Shown one piece after another: positions 21,403 through 33,557 of a stretch of 64,000 nt of DNA. Position 1 is the stretch's first letter. Each line of letters starts with the position of its first letter. The DNA is from Dendrolimus kikuchii (lineage: Eukaryota; Arthropoda; Insecta; Lepidoptera; Lasiocampidae): positions 2,666,001-2,730,000 of the forward strand of contig CM034408.1 in assembly GCA_019925095.2 (NCBI GenBank), read 5' to 3'. A program made the translations under genes and the position numbers. Under the pieces are notes generated by a model, which worked only from the letters and a program-made list of their open reading frames with translations, searched no databases and was not told where the DNA came from.

Positions 21403-21856
21403 GTGAGAATTTGAATCCTTAATATAAAAAATTAAGAGGTCTAGCATCGCAGTAATTCAAGGTTAAAGCTGAAGCGATTGCCTTTAGGAAATTGCAAATA
21501 ACTTTTGAACGACTTAATTGAGCCAAAAATGTTGTTACAATTTTTTTTTATACAGCATTTGATTTCTCATGAGAATATTTATCGATTTTTTCAGGGTACT
21601 GTCTTTTACATGAATTGTAAAATTCCAAAATTAAAGATCAAATAGTAAAACTATACCAATGTTTAAGGCATGACTGCAAGAAAAACGGCTCACTGCTCGT
21701 CTGACGGAAAATATGAATTAGACCTTTTTTATAGAGCATTCAATTTTTTTCAAAAAATGTCTCGGTCTCAATTTCGTTACGTCAATGTTTTGAGAGTTCT
21801 GAGACAAAAACCCTCTCAGTAAAAAGAAATCTTAATTTGGGATGATGATGATTTAC
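21403..21856. other. no feature recognised
   Basis: AT-rich; nothing recognised. Confidence 0.4.
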
Positions 21857-22153
21857 CCGTGCAGGAACGGAGAAAGAATACAATTTCCTGCGGCCGGGCG
21901 GCCTGTCGTAAAAGGCGACTCAACAACCCACAGCCAGGTGGTAGGGCATTCTACCACCCCTGGTCTAAAGTATGTCGCCATAACAACCTTGAGTTGTGTT
22001 CCGGCATTAGTGGCCAGGTTCCAGTCTCCCTTAAGAGAGCTGCAGCGCATTTGTAGCACCTTTGGTGTTGCAAATGTCCATAGGCGATGGTAACTGCTTT
22101 CCATCAAGTGGGCCGTCTGCCTGTCTGCTGATCTCCTGCAATAAAAAAAAATT
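21857..22153 (+). mobile_element. SINE-A, 15-bp deletion subfamily
   Basis: Full length except for the precise loss of TGCCCGACTGGATGG after GGGCATT, a deletion also found at 37602-37908 and 58852-59155. Confidence 0.9.
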
Positions 22154-22540
22154 TTTTTGGCACTCCAAATAATATAAAAAAGAGTCGATTTTTTGGCCCA
22201 CTCTAATCTAGCTTATTATTAACGGCGTTATTTTTAACCCTGTAAATAAGCTTTTTTAAAAAGGTTTTTGAATACAAGCTTTTGAGATCCTGGATATCAT
22301 GTAGCAGCAGAGTGCTAGCCAAGACAAGTAAAACGAGCCCAAACACGACGGGTTTATCATGTTTAGTACACGAGTTCCTGTGGCCACCTTCCGACTCCAT
22401 CCTCAGATCAGCTCCATGGTATACATATACGTGCAAAATTTCAGCTTAATCGGAATCCGGGAAGTTGGTCAAATTTAACTTGCAAGATTCCACCCGAACT
22501 CACATACATACATCGATTACAAGTTAAATAAAAGTTTGTA
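22154..22540. other. no feature recognised
   Basis: The 77-codon minus frame at 22203-22436 has no motif. CTTAATCGGAATCCGGGAAG near 22446 suggests a degenerate Helitron-type tail. Confidence 0.35.
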
Positions 22541-22986
22541 ACAAGACGCAATTGGCCACAGACACTAACATTATCTTAGATGAAGCAGGGGCATTAAACA
22601 AAAAGCGTCCAGTTTTTGTCAATTCTAAGAAATTCATGTTACGTACTTCTTTGACGTCCACTCACGTGGACAAATAATTTGTCTGCAATTAATATGTCAT
22701 TAATTATACAAAGCAGATGTTTCTTGCTATTTTAAGATGCATTGCATGTTGGCTTCCACGCAAGCCCCGATCAAAGGATTTGTTGTGCGTCAGTGTATTG
22801 TTTAAAAAATAATTATAACGCATGCGTCTAGAACTCTAGACCGACTACTAAAGCCACGTCTACACCAATAATACCTATTATTTTCAATCAAAGACCTCAA
22901 TGGCAAAAGGGATTATGTTGCAATTAGTGAACACTAAGAAAATTGATTTATTTAGTGATACAAGTAAAACACAGGAATAATTATAA

Positions 22987-23357
22987 TTACTATATATTAA
23001 TACGTGAAGTAAAAACTTTGTACCCCTTTTTACGAAAATTGCGCGGACGGAGGAGTATGCAATTTCGCACACTAATAGTTTATATAGAGTAGGAGTGCAA
23101 AATGGTAATATTTAAAAAAAAATTGCATAACAATACATTAAATCAATAAAAAAAATACTACACACACTACCATTATATTTGACACACACACGCATATATA
23201 CTCTTTTGTTTATTGTTAAAGTCAAATTAACAGTGTAGCCTTGGCGAAATCTGTGATTATAGAAGTATATAGTCTTTGACAACAGAACCTTAATAAAGTT
23301 CAAACTTATAATTTAAATTAATTATTATGGTCGAATTTCGACCACGGGCGACCACTA
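22987..23357 (+). mobile_element. Helitron-B, nonautonomous
   Basis: Runs from TATATATTAATACGTGAAG to GGGCGACCACTAC. Near the 3' end the palindrome TGGTCGAATTTCGACCA lies just upstream of the terminus, as expected of a Helitron. Other copies end CTAG|T and one begins A|TCTATATATTAATACG, fitting the TC...CTAG rule. No Rep/helicase coding. Confidence 0.75.
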
Positions 23358-23934
23358 CAGACTAGCAGACAATAATAGACTGATATACAAAAATTCCAAA
23401 AGTTGTGTGGTTGAAATCTACTGGCTCGAATAAGGCCCCCTGATTTGTCTTGAATTTAAATTCATTTTACAGACTCTACGCCCATACAGATTTTTTTAAA
23501 GTTTTGACTTCGTGCATAACTCCTTCATCATTTGCTATTACAAGCTCTATAATACTACATTAGATCTTAAAACAACCCACCATAGGGTATTTTAAAATCC
23601 AGTCTAGTTTGTATGAATATAATATCTTCATTCGACATAAAACAATTTTTTTAAGTTACAATGATTTATTTACTTACTTAAATTATAAGCTAGTAGAATG
23701 AAGAAATTTATAAATAATGTAATACAATAAAAGAAAACTTAACTTACTTGTATTGTTTTCTATCCATAGTCCCTCAAGACTGTAAGTAGAATACTGAGCC
23801 TAGACTACCGTCTTCTATGGGTAAGGCTAGCTATGTTTCCTCGCTGGATCGCCATACTGACCCGTTGTCCGAGGTAAGCGCCAGCCTTCTGATCACCTAA
23901 AGTCTTTTTAATAATCTATGATTTTGTTTTTATG

Positions 23935-24060
23935 TGTTCGAGTGGGTTTCCGGATGGTTTAAATCCACAATTGGAACCGGTAGGTGGCGCTGGGATCGGG
24001 TCTTAGATTTTTATTTTTGCAGAGCAGGATAACGTCTGCCAGGGCCGCTAGTATTTATAT
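23935..24060 (-). mobile_element. Helitron-K fragment
   Basis: In reverse it reads ACTAGCGGCCCTGGCAGACG then GATCCCAGCGCCACCTACC, matching the copy at 40591-40803. It carries one copy of the module that became the 54-bp minisatellite at 16.8 kb. Confidence 0.65.
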
Positions 24061-24320
24061 AAAAGAAAGTCGTGTTATTTACACCATTTATAACTCAACA
24101 ACGGTTGGACGATTTTTTATGATGTTTGTGGAATTGTTTTCGTCCGGAATAGGATAATAAGTATTAAAATATGATATTCATCAATAACAAAAAGTTATCA
24201 TTAAGAAAAATCTCAGTCTAACAATTCATTTGTTATGATCTTTCCCGGCCGATTTCGGCAATGGTGACTGCATTTAAACTCATTTTCATTTGTCTGCTTT
24301 AGGTGTATTATTTTTCTGTG
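24061..24320. repeat. unclassified dispersed repeat
   Basis: Begins TATATAAAAGAAAGTCGTGT and continues with TTTATAACTCAACAACGGTT, phrases I associate with a common lepidopteran DNA repeat. No second copy in this window. Confidence 0.4.
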
Positions 24321-24646
24321 TGTTCAAGTGGGTCCCGGGATGGTTTAGATTCAAATTTGAACCAGGTAGATGGCGCTGCAATCGGGTTTCAGGATTTAGG
24401 TAAAATTATTTTTGTGTGTGTCCAAGTGGATCCCGGGATGGTTTAAATTCACGATTGGACCCGGTAGGTGGCACCGCTCAATACCTCTTTAACGATGGGA
24501 TCGATTTTAAAGATTTTTTTATGTTTTTAGTAGATTCGAGAATGGTTTAGATTAACAATTGATCCCGGTTGATGGCGCTGCAATCGGTTTCTAGATTTAA
24601 CTTTTTAGAGGCAAGACAACGTCTGCCTGGTACAGCTAGTAGTATA
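24321..24646 (-). mobile_element. Helitron-K with three internal modules
   Basis: Three degenerate copies of the GGGATGGTTTAGATTCA...GGCGCTGCAATCGG module (about 24335, 24433 and 24540) precede the end GTCTGCCTGGTACAGCTAG. It looks like an intermediate between single-module Helitrons and the 16.8-kb minisatellite. Confidence 0.65.
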
Positions 24647-25880
24647 TAATATAAAATTGTACAAAAATAAAAATCCACTGATGTTTCCACTTCTATTCAG
24701 TGATAATTACAGTTTTGAGTAGTCTCAACACTATTTATTGTGTTTAAAATCTATTGCATATTTTCACATAAATTAACCTATTTTTTTGGTTAGTATGACG
24801 TGCATACACTGGACATATTTTTGATTTACATGGCAATTGTTTAAATTTATAATATGATCATCTGATATAAAACAATCTTCGTAATGACGTACTTAATTTT
24901 TAATATCTCTTGTTATGGCAACTTAAATAAAATATGACCGATTTTTTGTTTTTATTTAACGAAGTTCTTTTACGCAGCTTCGAGTAGAGTGAACTGGCAG
25001 AAATCGTCACGTAAACAAATCTAATAGATTTAAGCATAAAGTGTAGTACATAAATATTGGACCCTAATTAAAATGCTGTTGGAATTATTATAGAGTTTAT
25101 TAGAACTATACAAACACGTATAACACAGGTACAAATATAACCGAACACAACAAGTCCAAACGTAATGCAGAAGGTCGTAATTCAATAAAACGCGCACAGT
25201 CCGTCACTTATTAGATTCCCGATTGTAGTAAACACGTCCCGCTTCGCTGGTGGTTCACGCTCGGCTAACTCCTCCCTCAATCGGGCCATTGCTTTATACT
25301 GCACAAATGCAATATGTCCGCCCGGCAGCGTGGAACGAATTTCCTAGAATCAGCTTGTACTTTAAATCCGTAACACCTGGCTAATGATTACAATACAACA
25401 ATGGGCCGTATGCCAATAAATAAACAAAAAAAGACGACCATACAAGAATTTCAAATGTTATTAGTTCAAATACCGACGGGTAATAAATGTGCTTTGTTTC
25501 AGATATGCAGGTGGATTTTATGTTTGTCGGGAACTGAGTTGTAACAATATAATAAGAATTGTGAACCATAATAGACATAGAAGACTGTATTAGAAATATA
25601 ACGACTCTAATGTAAGATTTTTAGAAAAGAAAATAAAGAAACAAAACAAAAGTACAAAAAGAATGAAAAAAAAAACAATAAAAGAATACAACCCTAAAAG
25701 ATATATAAGGCCGGATAATCTTGTAAGTCCGGTGGAAGGGATTTAAAAAAAAAATCATCACGTAAGGAGAAAGCGTTATGCGACCAGGCGACCTTGAACG
25801 TAGTTCTATACAATTTCGAACTTTAATGCAATTAATTAACATCTAAAATAATATATTTCAGTGTAACATAGTGTTTTAAA
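24647..25880. other. no feature recognised
   Basis: AT-rich sequence with short unremarkable open frames. Around 25240-25330 it is GC-richer, without identity. Confidence 0.4.
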
Positions 25881-25974
25881 ATTAGAAGGTCTTGTAACCG
25901 CCCTTATTCGGGCGCATTCGGTCGCTGTCGCCGCGCTCGTTCACACGGTTTTGGGCATTTTATTTAAGATATTA

Positions 25975-26345
25975 TGCCCGCGAGTTCTTCCACGCTTGAC
26001 TTGAAATTGCCGCGGGATACCCGCGACACAAAGTATCGTAGCATTTAAAAAAGAATGTACACTATTATTACATTAAATTTGCTATTGATCAGTAAAAAAA
26101 AACACATTGAAATTCGATTCTTTTAATCTGACCATTTTAAATATTTCCCAGAAAAAGTCCCGCGGGATTCGCTGCATAAAAAGTAGCGCAGAGTTTAAGT
26201 CTAAGCATTAGCTGTCGCTGAGCTAAACCCTCATCGAAATCGGCCCAGTAGTTTTTACGTGAATCCCGAACAAACAGACAAAACGACAAACGTACAAGAA
26301 ATCTAAAAAAAGTTGCATCGTGTTATCCATCCCTTATATAGTCTA
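25975..26345 (+). mobile_element. Helitron-like element M
   Basis: Shares with 54115-54560 the order GCGAGTTCTTCCACGCTTGA, GCATTTAA, GCTATTGATCAGTAA, TCTGACCATTTTAAAT and AAATCGGCCCAGTAGTTTT, followed by CAGACAAA. The AAATCGGYCCAGTAGTTTTT phrase near the 3' side is typical of lepidopteran Helitron-like repeats (from memory). Confidence 0.6.
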
Positions 26346-26557
26346 TTCCTGTTGTTTTTTTTTTAAATAGCTTCAATTTACAAACACGGCATGTTTAGAA
26401 TTTTATAATATTACATTATAGATGGATTGTTCAAAAATGAATATTTTACTTTTAAAGGTAAGGAACTTAGGTCCTGACAGGGGTTCCCCTGACCGCAGAG
26501 AAGTTCGTCGTAATATTATTCAATATCTCCTCAAAACACATACACTCATTTCTTTTA

Positions 26558-26932
26558 TACTAGTGGTCGACCATAATAATTAATTTAAATTATAAGTTTG
26601 AACATTATTAAGGTTCTGTTGTCAAAAACTATATATACTTCTATAATTACAGATTTCGCCAAGACTACACTGTTAATTTGACTTGAACAATAAACAAAAG
26701 AGTATATATGCGTGTCTGTGTCAAATACATGGTAGTGTGTGTAATTTTTTTTTATTGATTTAATGTATTTTTTATGTATAATTTAAAAAAAAATATTAGC
26801 ATTCTGCACTCCTTCTCTATATAAACTATAAGTGTGCGAAATTTCATACTACTCCGTTAGCGCAATTTTTGTAAAAAGGGATACAAAGTTTTTGCTGTGT
26901 TTTTGCTTCACCAATTAATATATAGATATAGG
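26558..26932 (-). mobile_element. Helitron-B, near full length
   Basis: Reverse orientation: ACTAGTGGTCGACCATAATA at the left and GCTTCACCAATTAATATATAGATA at the right. The first part of the terminal hairpin is shortened. Confidence 0.75.
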
Positions 26933-27267
26933 TACTAATTAGGCACGTTAAAAGTATACCACTCTTGAATGCACCACATTGACGTCAGCTGTCGTAACAA
27001 TAGGTCGTAAGGAGACCCGTTTGGTCGGGTCTTTAGACTAAATGACAGGTGTCACGTAGGCCTTTTCCCAGGTTAGACCGAAGACTGTATTACGAGTCTT
27101 ATTTTGACAAGTGTAAGTTACCAGAGACTATAGAGCTGTTTATTCGAGAGACTTCTAGGAACTGACTAATGAAACCCTACACGATTATGTAATGTTAAAA
27201 AAAAAGAATCTTTAGTTATATGTATGCTAGCATTCCTATCTTTATTTTATCCACAATTTCATTTCAG

Positions 27268-27466
27268 ACGGTCCACTTGATGGAAAGCGGTTACCATCGC
27301 CTATGGACATTTGCAACACCAAAGGTTCTATAAATGCGCTGCTGCTCTCTTAAGGGAGACTGGAACCTGGTCGCTAATGCCGGAACAAAACTCAAGGTTG
27401 TTATGGCGACATGCTTTAGATCAGGGGTGGTAGCCATCCAGTCGGGCAAATGCCTTACCACCTGGC
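27268..27466 (-). mobile_element. SINE-A, truncated at both ends
   Basis: From GGTCCACTTGATGGAAAGCG to CCTTACCACCTGGC. Both the poly(A) end and the head are gone. Confidence 0.85.
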
Positions 27467-27484
27467 AATACAGAGCACACCTTC

Positions 27485-27590
27485 ATTTTTTCTATTGCAA
27501 AGCGGGCAATCGGGCAGACGGCTTATGTAATGGTTAGTGGTTACCGTCGCCTATAGACAACTTGACAACGCGTTGCCAGCCTCTAGGCAG
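27485..27590 (-). mobile_element. diverged SINE-A-related tail
   Basis: TTTTTTCTATTGCAAAGCGG, GGCAGACGGCTTATGTAATGG and GTTACCGTCGCCTATAGACA resemble the SINE-A 3' end, but with much divergence. It may be the tail of the partner LINE or an older SINE. Confidence 0.5.
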
Positions 27591-27796
27591 GGCCGGCCCC
27601 TGGCGGTTTTGCCGCCGTAGACAAACTCAAAAAATGCCGCCACCACCAAAGCTTAAGAAAACTTCGTTAATAAAAAAATATAAATGTAATTGACTGACAG
27701 CGGTCTAGAACTAGATTTTATACTTTAATTTTAGTTTGTATGTATAGTTTATTTTTAGTTTAATTTATTTATAAGTTAGTTCATTTTTAATTACCT

Positions 27797-28232
27797 AGTA
27801 CATACATACATACATACATACATAACTTCACGCCAGTTTCCTTGCGGGGTAGGCACGAACAACAGAGCGCCATTCAGGCTTATTCTTACACACCTCACTT
27901 GTTTCTTTCACATTCATAGCTCTTGTCATGCACGCTCGTCTGTTCTTAAGGCTTCTGACATCACCTTCTGCTAATACACGATCAATTTGATCATGGAAGG
28001 TGTGTCGTGGCCTTCCACGACTTCTGCATCCATCCACTTTTGCATTGTATATCTGTTTAGTCATTCTTTCATCATGCATTCTTTCCACATGCCCAAATCA
28101 CCGGAGCATTCCTTTCCTTACCTTTACCCCGACACTCTCTTTCAGACCAACTCTCTCTCTTACTTCGGTATTACGAACGCGGTCCGCGAGCGTCACTCCG
28201 CAGATTTTGCGCAGTGCTCGCATCTCGCATCT
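27797..28232 (-). mobile_element. RTE-A LINE, 5' truncated
   Basis: (TACA)n at 27797-27823 is the 3' tail. The minus-strand frame 28088-27828 carries MTKQIYNAKVDGCRSRGRPR and ends ARKLA. The coding match extends to about 28230 with a frame break. No target duplication found. Confidence 0.88.
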
Positions 28233-28355
28233 TTTAAGATAGTTTATAATTTTATTTTGTAGATTCACCATATCTAAGATTCAAAGAACTATAACGATTA
28301 AACAATGTAATTAATGAATATTTTATTTACATATATTTTATTAGTATAATTTATA

Positions 28356-28542
28356 CATACATACATACATAACTTCACGCCAGTTCCCTTGCGGGGTAGG
28401 CACGAACAACAGAGCGCCATTTAGGCCCATTCTTACACACCTCACTTGCTTCTTTGACATGCATAACTCTTGTCATGCACACTCGTCTGTTCTTAAGGCT
28501 CCTGACATCACCCTCCGCTAGTACACGATCAATTTGATTATG
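28356..28542 (-). mobile_element. RTE-A LINE, short
   Basis: Only the last roughly 55 codons remain (QIDRVLAEGDVRSLKNRR to PARELA). A 13-bp duplication, AGTATAATTTATA, flanks it at 28343-28355 and 28543-28555. Confidence 0.9.
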
Positions 28543-28954
28543 AGTATAATTTATATATTTTATTAATGTAATTATATTAATATATAGATAGATAGAGGGG
28601 TTAGACAGAAGAATCGGGATAGAGAGATAGGAGATAGGATCAGAGCGAGGAAGAAGGGGAAGTAGGCCATAGGAACTCTCACTCATCGTACAAAACACAA
28701 TTACCCCAGGGCTAAACGTTTCATGTCAATATATGTCACTTCATATCATATCTACAGATTCAGTATTTTCTGAAAAAAAAAATGACTGACATATATAAAA
28801 ACAAACGAATAGACACAGACATGACGTTCATAACGATTTTGTTTTTGCCAAAATAGCTACGGAAACCCAAATTCAAATTTAAATACATTTTATAATATAT
28901 TATTATACATTAACTTGTTTAGGGGCATGTCATTTAATAATTTAACAAATCGAA

Positions 28955-29160
28955 TATTTACCGCCACGTTGTCGTAAGCGACATTTGGACCTAAGTATAT
29001 TTTTTGTTGCAAAACTATGATTTTGATATAATACCTTCAATTTCAGTTAGATTAGAATCTAGTGAACAAAAACTTAACTTAAAACAAAATAACAAATTAA
29101 AATTTTGCAACAAAAATATACTTAGGTCTAAATGTCGCTTACTATAAAATGGCGACAAAG
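28955..29160. mobile_element. MITE-D with long inverted arms
   Basis: TAAGCGACATTTGGACCTAA followed by GTATATTTTTTGTTGCAAAA at the left (28975-29016) pairs with TTTTGCAACAAAAATATACT followed by TAGGTCTAAATGTCGCTTA at the right (about 29103-29142). The arms are about 40 bp with few mismatches. Related pieces lie at 48385-48562 and 63506-63560. Non-coding. Confidence 0.75.
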
Positions 29161-29397
29161 GCTCAAAAGATTTTTACAAATTTATAGGTGCATGTCTATT
29201 AATTAAATAAAGTAGTCTAGTTTTATAATTGTTTATTCAATTATTTATAAATGTTATTGTTATATACTCATAATTTGTTATCAAAGATAATTTATATCTT
29301 TAATAGAGTAATATTCTTCTTCCATCAGAAATTTCTAATTTATATTTAAATACAGTCATAGATTTAATATTTTTAATAGACGAAAGAATTTTATTAC

Positions 29398-29606
29398 ATA
29401 CTAGCTTCTGCCCGCGACTTCATTCGCGTGGAATAATTAAAAAAAGTTTGGTCTTAGCGTGAAGATATATAGCCTTATAGCCTTCCTCGTTAAATGGACT
29501 ATCTAACACTGAAAGAATTTTTCAAATAAGACCAGTAGTTCCTGAGATTAGCGCGTTTAAGCAAACCAACAAACTCTTCAGCTTTATATATTAGTATAAG
29601 ATTTTT
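29398..29606 (+). mobile_element. Helitron-like element L
   Basis: Begins ATACTAGCTTCTGCCCGCGA and ends TATATATTAGTATAAGAT, with CACTGAAAGAATTTTTCAAA and AGACCAGTAGTTCCTGAGAT inside. This is one of the most widespread lepidopteran repeat types and the best single clue to the host order. A reverse copy lies at 30425-30606. Confidence 0.8.
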
Positions 29607-30189
29607 ATTCCCATAGCTAAAATACTTTTGTTGTAGATAGATAGAATTAAGACTCAAAAACGTAGTCTTTGTTTACCACCGATCAAATAATTACTTCCCA
29701 AAATTGCCGTCGAGTATTATGTCATACAAGAGACTCGTGCAAAATATTTTGTACACATACCGACCTTCATACGAGCACGATAATAGACACGAAATCGGAA
29801 CATTGACATTTTGGTCAACGACCGAAGCGACGCCTGCGCAGAATTGAGTTAAAAGCGTAAATCGCTCACTTCCCTGGAGTTGTCTGGCGTAAAGTATGAC
29901 TTATATGTTAGGCGGTGGCTTTTCACAAACGCTGTAAGTCGCGTCCGACGTGACGCTGAACGCGACCGATGACCGCACAAATCTGCATTAGGATTATGTT
30001 AAGGCAATTAAAAGGCACTTACGATTTATTGTACTTTATTTCGGCACACAACACAACACGAAATTATTATAAAAGTGCTTTACCAACGGAGGAGATGAGC
30101 ACAGTCTGATATCTCAAAGCGAGCAGATAAAGTCAACAACTGACTTCACACTATACGAATTTGCCCAGCCTACCTTCTTTACAAACATT
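29607..30189. other. no feature recognised
   Basis: Mixed composition; a CpG-richer patch at 29820-29980 has no coding or repeat identity that I can see. Confidence 0.35.
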
Positions 30190-30424
30190 TCAGATTATTA
30201 TTTATTTAGGTTTATGGCTTGGCAGCTAGGCCTTTTAGCCAGATCTTAGTTTACAATATAGTTTCTTCATTTTCTTAAGCCTATATGTAGCACAGCTGAA
30301 CTGTAGGTAATCAGCTAGTGCCATTCATCGGAGTTCTTGTGACAACTCAAAAGGCCACATTTGACTATACAGTTCACATTTCTCACAAAACACATAATTA
30401 CTACTCAAAAACTGGCAATATCCT
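30190..30424 (-). mobile_element. repeat C, truncated by a Helitron-like copy
   Basis: Runs from TTTATGGCTTGGCAGCTAGG to CAATATCCTACAA, where Helitron-L sequence begins. The rest of repeat C is absent beyond that element. Confidence 0.7.
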
Positions 30425-30606
30425 ACAAGAACTACTGGTCTGATTTGAAAAATTCTTTCAGTGTTGGATAGCCCATTTATCGAGGCAGGCTATATATCAT
30501 CACGCTAAGGCCCAATAGGTGCGGAGCACCAATGAAGAACGTTTCAAAATCAGAGGATTTTGAAAGCAAATTCCACGCGGACGACGTCGCGGGCACAGCT
30601 AGTACT
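30425..30606 (-). mobile_element. Helitron-like element L
   Basis: Reverse complement of 29398-29606: ACTACTGGTCTGATTTGAAA, TTCTTTCAGTGTTGGATAG and GGCACAGCTAGTACTG. The middle holds extra sequence including GGTGCGGAGCACC. Confidence 0.7.
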
Positions 30607-30984
30607 GTATAACAATTAAAAAGTTATTTAAAAATAAAGGGAAAGGAAACAATTGTATTGTAACATCTGTGGAAACCGTGTCTAATGCAAAATAAGTACG
30701 ATTTGTATTGATTTGAAAATTAAAATAAACACCCCTTATTTTCCTATATGAGTAGAAAAAGATTACAATAAAAAAAGATAAAAAATAGCTCTGTCCCGTC
30801 CAGAGACAGGATGCACTTGATCTTTCTCAAAGAGAATTTCTCTCTCGAAAGAGATTAATAAATAGAAAAAAAAGAAAGAAAAACGTTTATTTGTCAAAGG
30901 CGACACACACAGAGTACCTATTTTTAATGAGCAAAACAATTTTATATTTGCATGCCGCAATTGGACAAATGAGGTTGGCACATA
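30607..30984. other. no feature recognised
   Basis: AT-rich; contains an inverted pair AGAGAATTTCTCT near 30830. Nothing else stands out. Confidence 0.35.
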
Positions 30985-31395
30985 GTATATTGCTGCTGTG
31001 TTCCGTTTACCGCGGGGGGCCTTTAGCTTGCTAGGAGAGCAAAGGACCTTCTACCCCCGCACAACGAAGTGGGGTGTGTTCTCCCAGGACACACTCCAGG
31101 CACTTTATTGCGCTGGATCGACTGGCCGTAACTATGTTCTAAATCTCAGCCTTTCCAACACAAACAAAAGCGCAGGGTCGACAGGGAGGAGGGGGTTTTT
31201 AGTGGGTATTGGGGTTGCTCGCTCGTGTAGCAATACTCGGAGTCTTCCACACTATGCTGTGACGTCGATCGCGGACGGAGCACTGCCAAGAGCATACTAT
31301 TGCTGCAGTGTTATCGCCCCCGACCGACGCGTGTCGTTCCCCTAGCAACGGCCCAATTTGTGCGTAAATCGGTTAAGCATTTTCCCTCGCCTCAA
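30985..31395. other. GC-rich island of unknown nature
   Basis: Dense GC-rich stretch. The 115-codon plus frame at 30998-31345 has no recognisable domain. Probably a degenerate LINE or 3' UTR; TATTGCTGCWGTGTT occurs at both ends. Confidence 0.35.
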
Positions 31396-31714
31396 AAAAA
31401 AATAAAAAATAGTATATTGCTGTGCCGAACGTTAATCCAACACAACACTAACTTTCAGTGCCTACCTCTTTCTTACTCTATACATATTTTATTGAGACCC
31501 ATAGAAGAAATATGGATCACGTCAAATCATATCATCATGTATGTATCATAATAAGCAGTCGTCGGTCGCGTACATCGCTACGCCGGATGCAGACGCTGCA
31601 TTTGTAGCGGTCCACCGCCTTGTTGTTTTGTTTAAGCATTCACCACAACAAAGTTCTTAAACCGTGTAAAAATTACGGTAGACGTATATCGTCTTAATTT
31701 AGGTGTTAGATTCT
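31396..31714. other. no feature recognised
   Basis: Nothing identified. Confidence 0.35.
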
Positions 31715-32008
31715 CTTACCCTATGACGTAGTGGCGGGTTGAAGAGGGGGGCTTCCCCAGCGAGCCACTCTCATAGGGTGTCCTGATCCTACAGGCACCC
31801 CAGTATTCACAAATTGCATGGAAGTATTGCCGGCGAGATGCTCATGCTAGACCCTGTCGCGCCTCACCATCTCACCATGACGCGGAGAGACGCTCTTATA
31901 TATAGTGAGTAGTCGGGTGGCCGGCATCTCATAACGCCTTCATTAGTGAAGGTGTGTACAGAGCTGGCCTCTGAAAGCCCCAAGCCCCAGCCTTAAAAAA
32001 AACTACTA
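31715..32008 (+). mobile_element. GC-rich retroposon 3' end with poly(A)
   Basis: GC-rich sequence beginning near CTTACCCTATGACGTAGTGG ends CAGCCTTAAAAAAAACTA. The layout is that of a truncated LINE 3' UTR. CCCTATGA at 31721 and TCATAGGG at 31770 could form a stem. Confidence 0.5.
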
Positions 32009-32101
32009 GATTCTATTTGCTAATGTCGTGAGGACATGTTTACAGAAGGACAGATAGATTGGCGGATCTATATAGTTCTCTGTTTTTGCCAAAATAACTA
32101 C

Positions 32102-32516
32102 GAGCACTGCGCAAAATCTGCGGAGTGACGCTCGCGGACCGCGTTCGTAATACCGAAGTAAGAAAGAGAGTTGGTCTGAAAGATAGTGTCGGGGTGAAGG
32201 TAAGGAAAAGAAGGCTCTGGTGGTTCGGGTATGTGGAAAGAATGCGTGATGAAAGAATGACTAAACAGATATACAATGCAAAAGTGGATGGATGCAGAAG
32301 TCGTGGAAGGCCACGACGACACACCTTCCATGATCAAATTGAACGTGTACTAGCAGAAGGTGATGTCAGGAGCCTTAAGAACACACGAGCGTGCATGACA
32401 AGAGTTATGAATGTCAAAGAAGCAAGTGAGGTGTGTAAGAATAAGCCTGAATGGCGCTCTGTTGTTCGTGCCTACCCCGCAAGGGAACTGGCGTGAAGTT
32501 ATGTATGTATGTATGT
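32102..32516 (+). mobile_element. RTE-A LINE, 5' truncated
   Basis: Open frame 32125-32496 encodes TLADRVRNTEVRKRVGLKD through SRGRPRRHTF to YPARELA, then (TATG)n. One extra codon (RPRRHTF) relative to other copies. TAACTAC flanks it (32095-32101 and 32517-32523). Confidence 0.9.
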
Positions 32517-32523
32517 AACTACT

Positions 32524-33437
32524 GTTAGGATCTTGGTTATAAAGTGATTTTTAACAAATAACAATATTTTGAATGATGACACAATTTCTATATGTTCATA
32601 AAACACCCTTAATACAGCCCCTAGGGTTTGCCTTGTAAGGCGCGTGTTCGCAAGTAATAATCACAAACTATTAAATCATATTGATTTTGCAAACATTTTA
32701 GAAGGTAACCATGTTTTGTTATCTTATTGAATGTTTACTTAACTTTAACTCCATTAGAGTAAGTAGCGTCATATACACCGGTATCTGAAAAAAATCGGAA
32801 ATATTCGGAAAAGCCTTGTATGTAGTAAGTATAATCGTCAATATCGTATTTACTTGGTATTGAAAAGACGCGAGGCCAAAACGAAGTGAAGATCTCAGCG
32901 CTATATTTAAATATGTGGCCACCTTAGCCAAAACTCATCTGTCTGTCTATATGGGCCTTACTTATAAAAAATTCCTTAAGCAATGTTTAATTACCTCTTA
33001 ACTAAGATGCTCTTAAATTCCTAATCAATGCTTATCTTTTTTTAACTTATAAACTAGAATTGGCTGTTGCTAAGAGACGTACAAATACATGACGTCTGAA
33101 TGGTAAACATGTTGTAACCAAAATTATAAATATGACTACAGAACGAAAAAAGTAAATATTATTGACAAAACTACGATTTTGACAACTGACTTAATATTTC
33201 TAATTTTTGAGAACCTATCAATTACGATCAGCTGAATCAAATAAAAACAACCGTCTCATTGCCTCTTAGCCATTGTTTAAACTAGGTTTTGGCCTTGTTT
33301 AAGTTTGACACGTACTTAAGTATTACTTAGTGACCTCATACTTAAGACAAGTTTATAGAGTTAGGGCCTTACTTATAATCGTTTCTTAAACTTAAAGAAA
33401 CTGTTCAGCAACTGATTAGTGAAAATCTTAGCCACAA
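32524..33437. other. no feature recognised
   Basis: AT-rich; no gene or shared repeat seen. Confidence 0.4.
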
Positions 33438-33557
33438 ACTCCTTTTTAGTCGAATATTTTGAGTACAACCTACGTTAATCATTCAAATGTCGTTCATCTG
33501 TGCTCCTCTTAGATAAACAACAGGTAATATACGTTTATAAGTGAAAAAAAAAGATAA
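33438..33557. repeat. repeat I, second copy
   Basis: Differs from 13595-13712 by a handful of substitutions. Unlike that copy it has no SINE-A at its left edge. Confidence 0.7.

Noticed and set aside
31998..32340. Plus/minus overlapping ORFs such as MIMEGVSWPSTTSASIHFCIV in several places
   Set aside because: These are antisense readings of RTE-A copies; the sense frame carries the reverse-transcriptase C-terminus.
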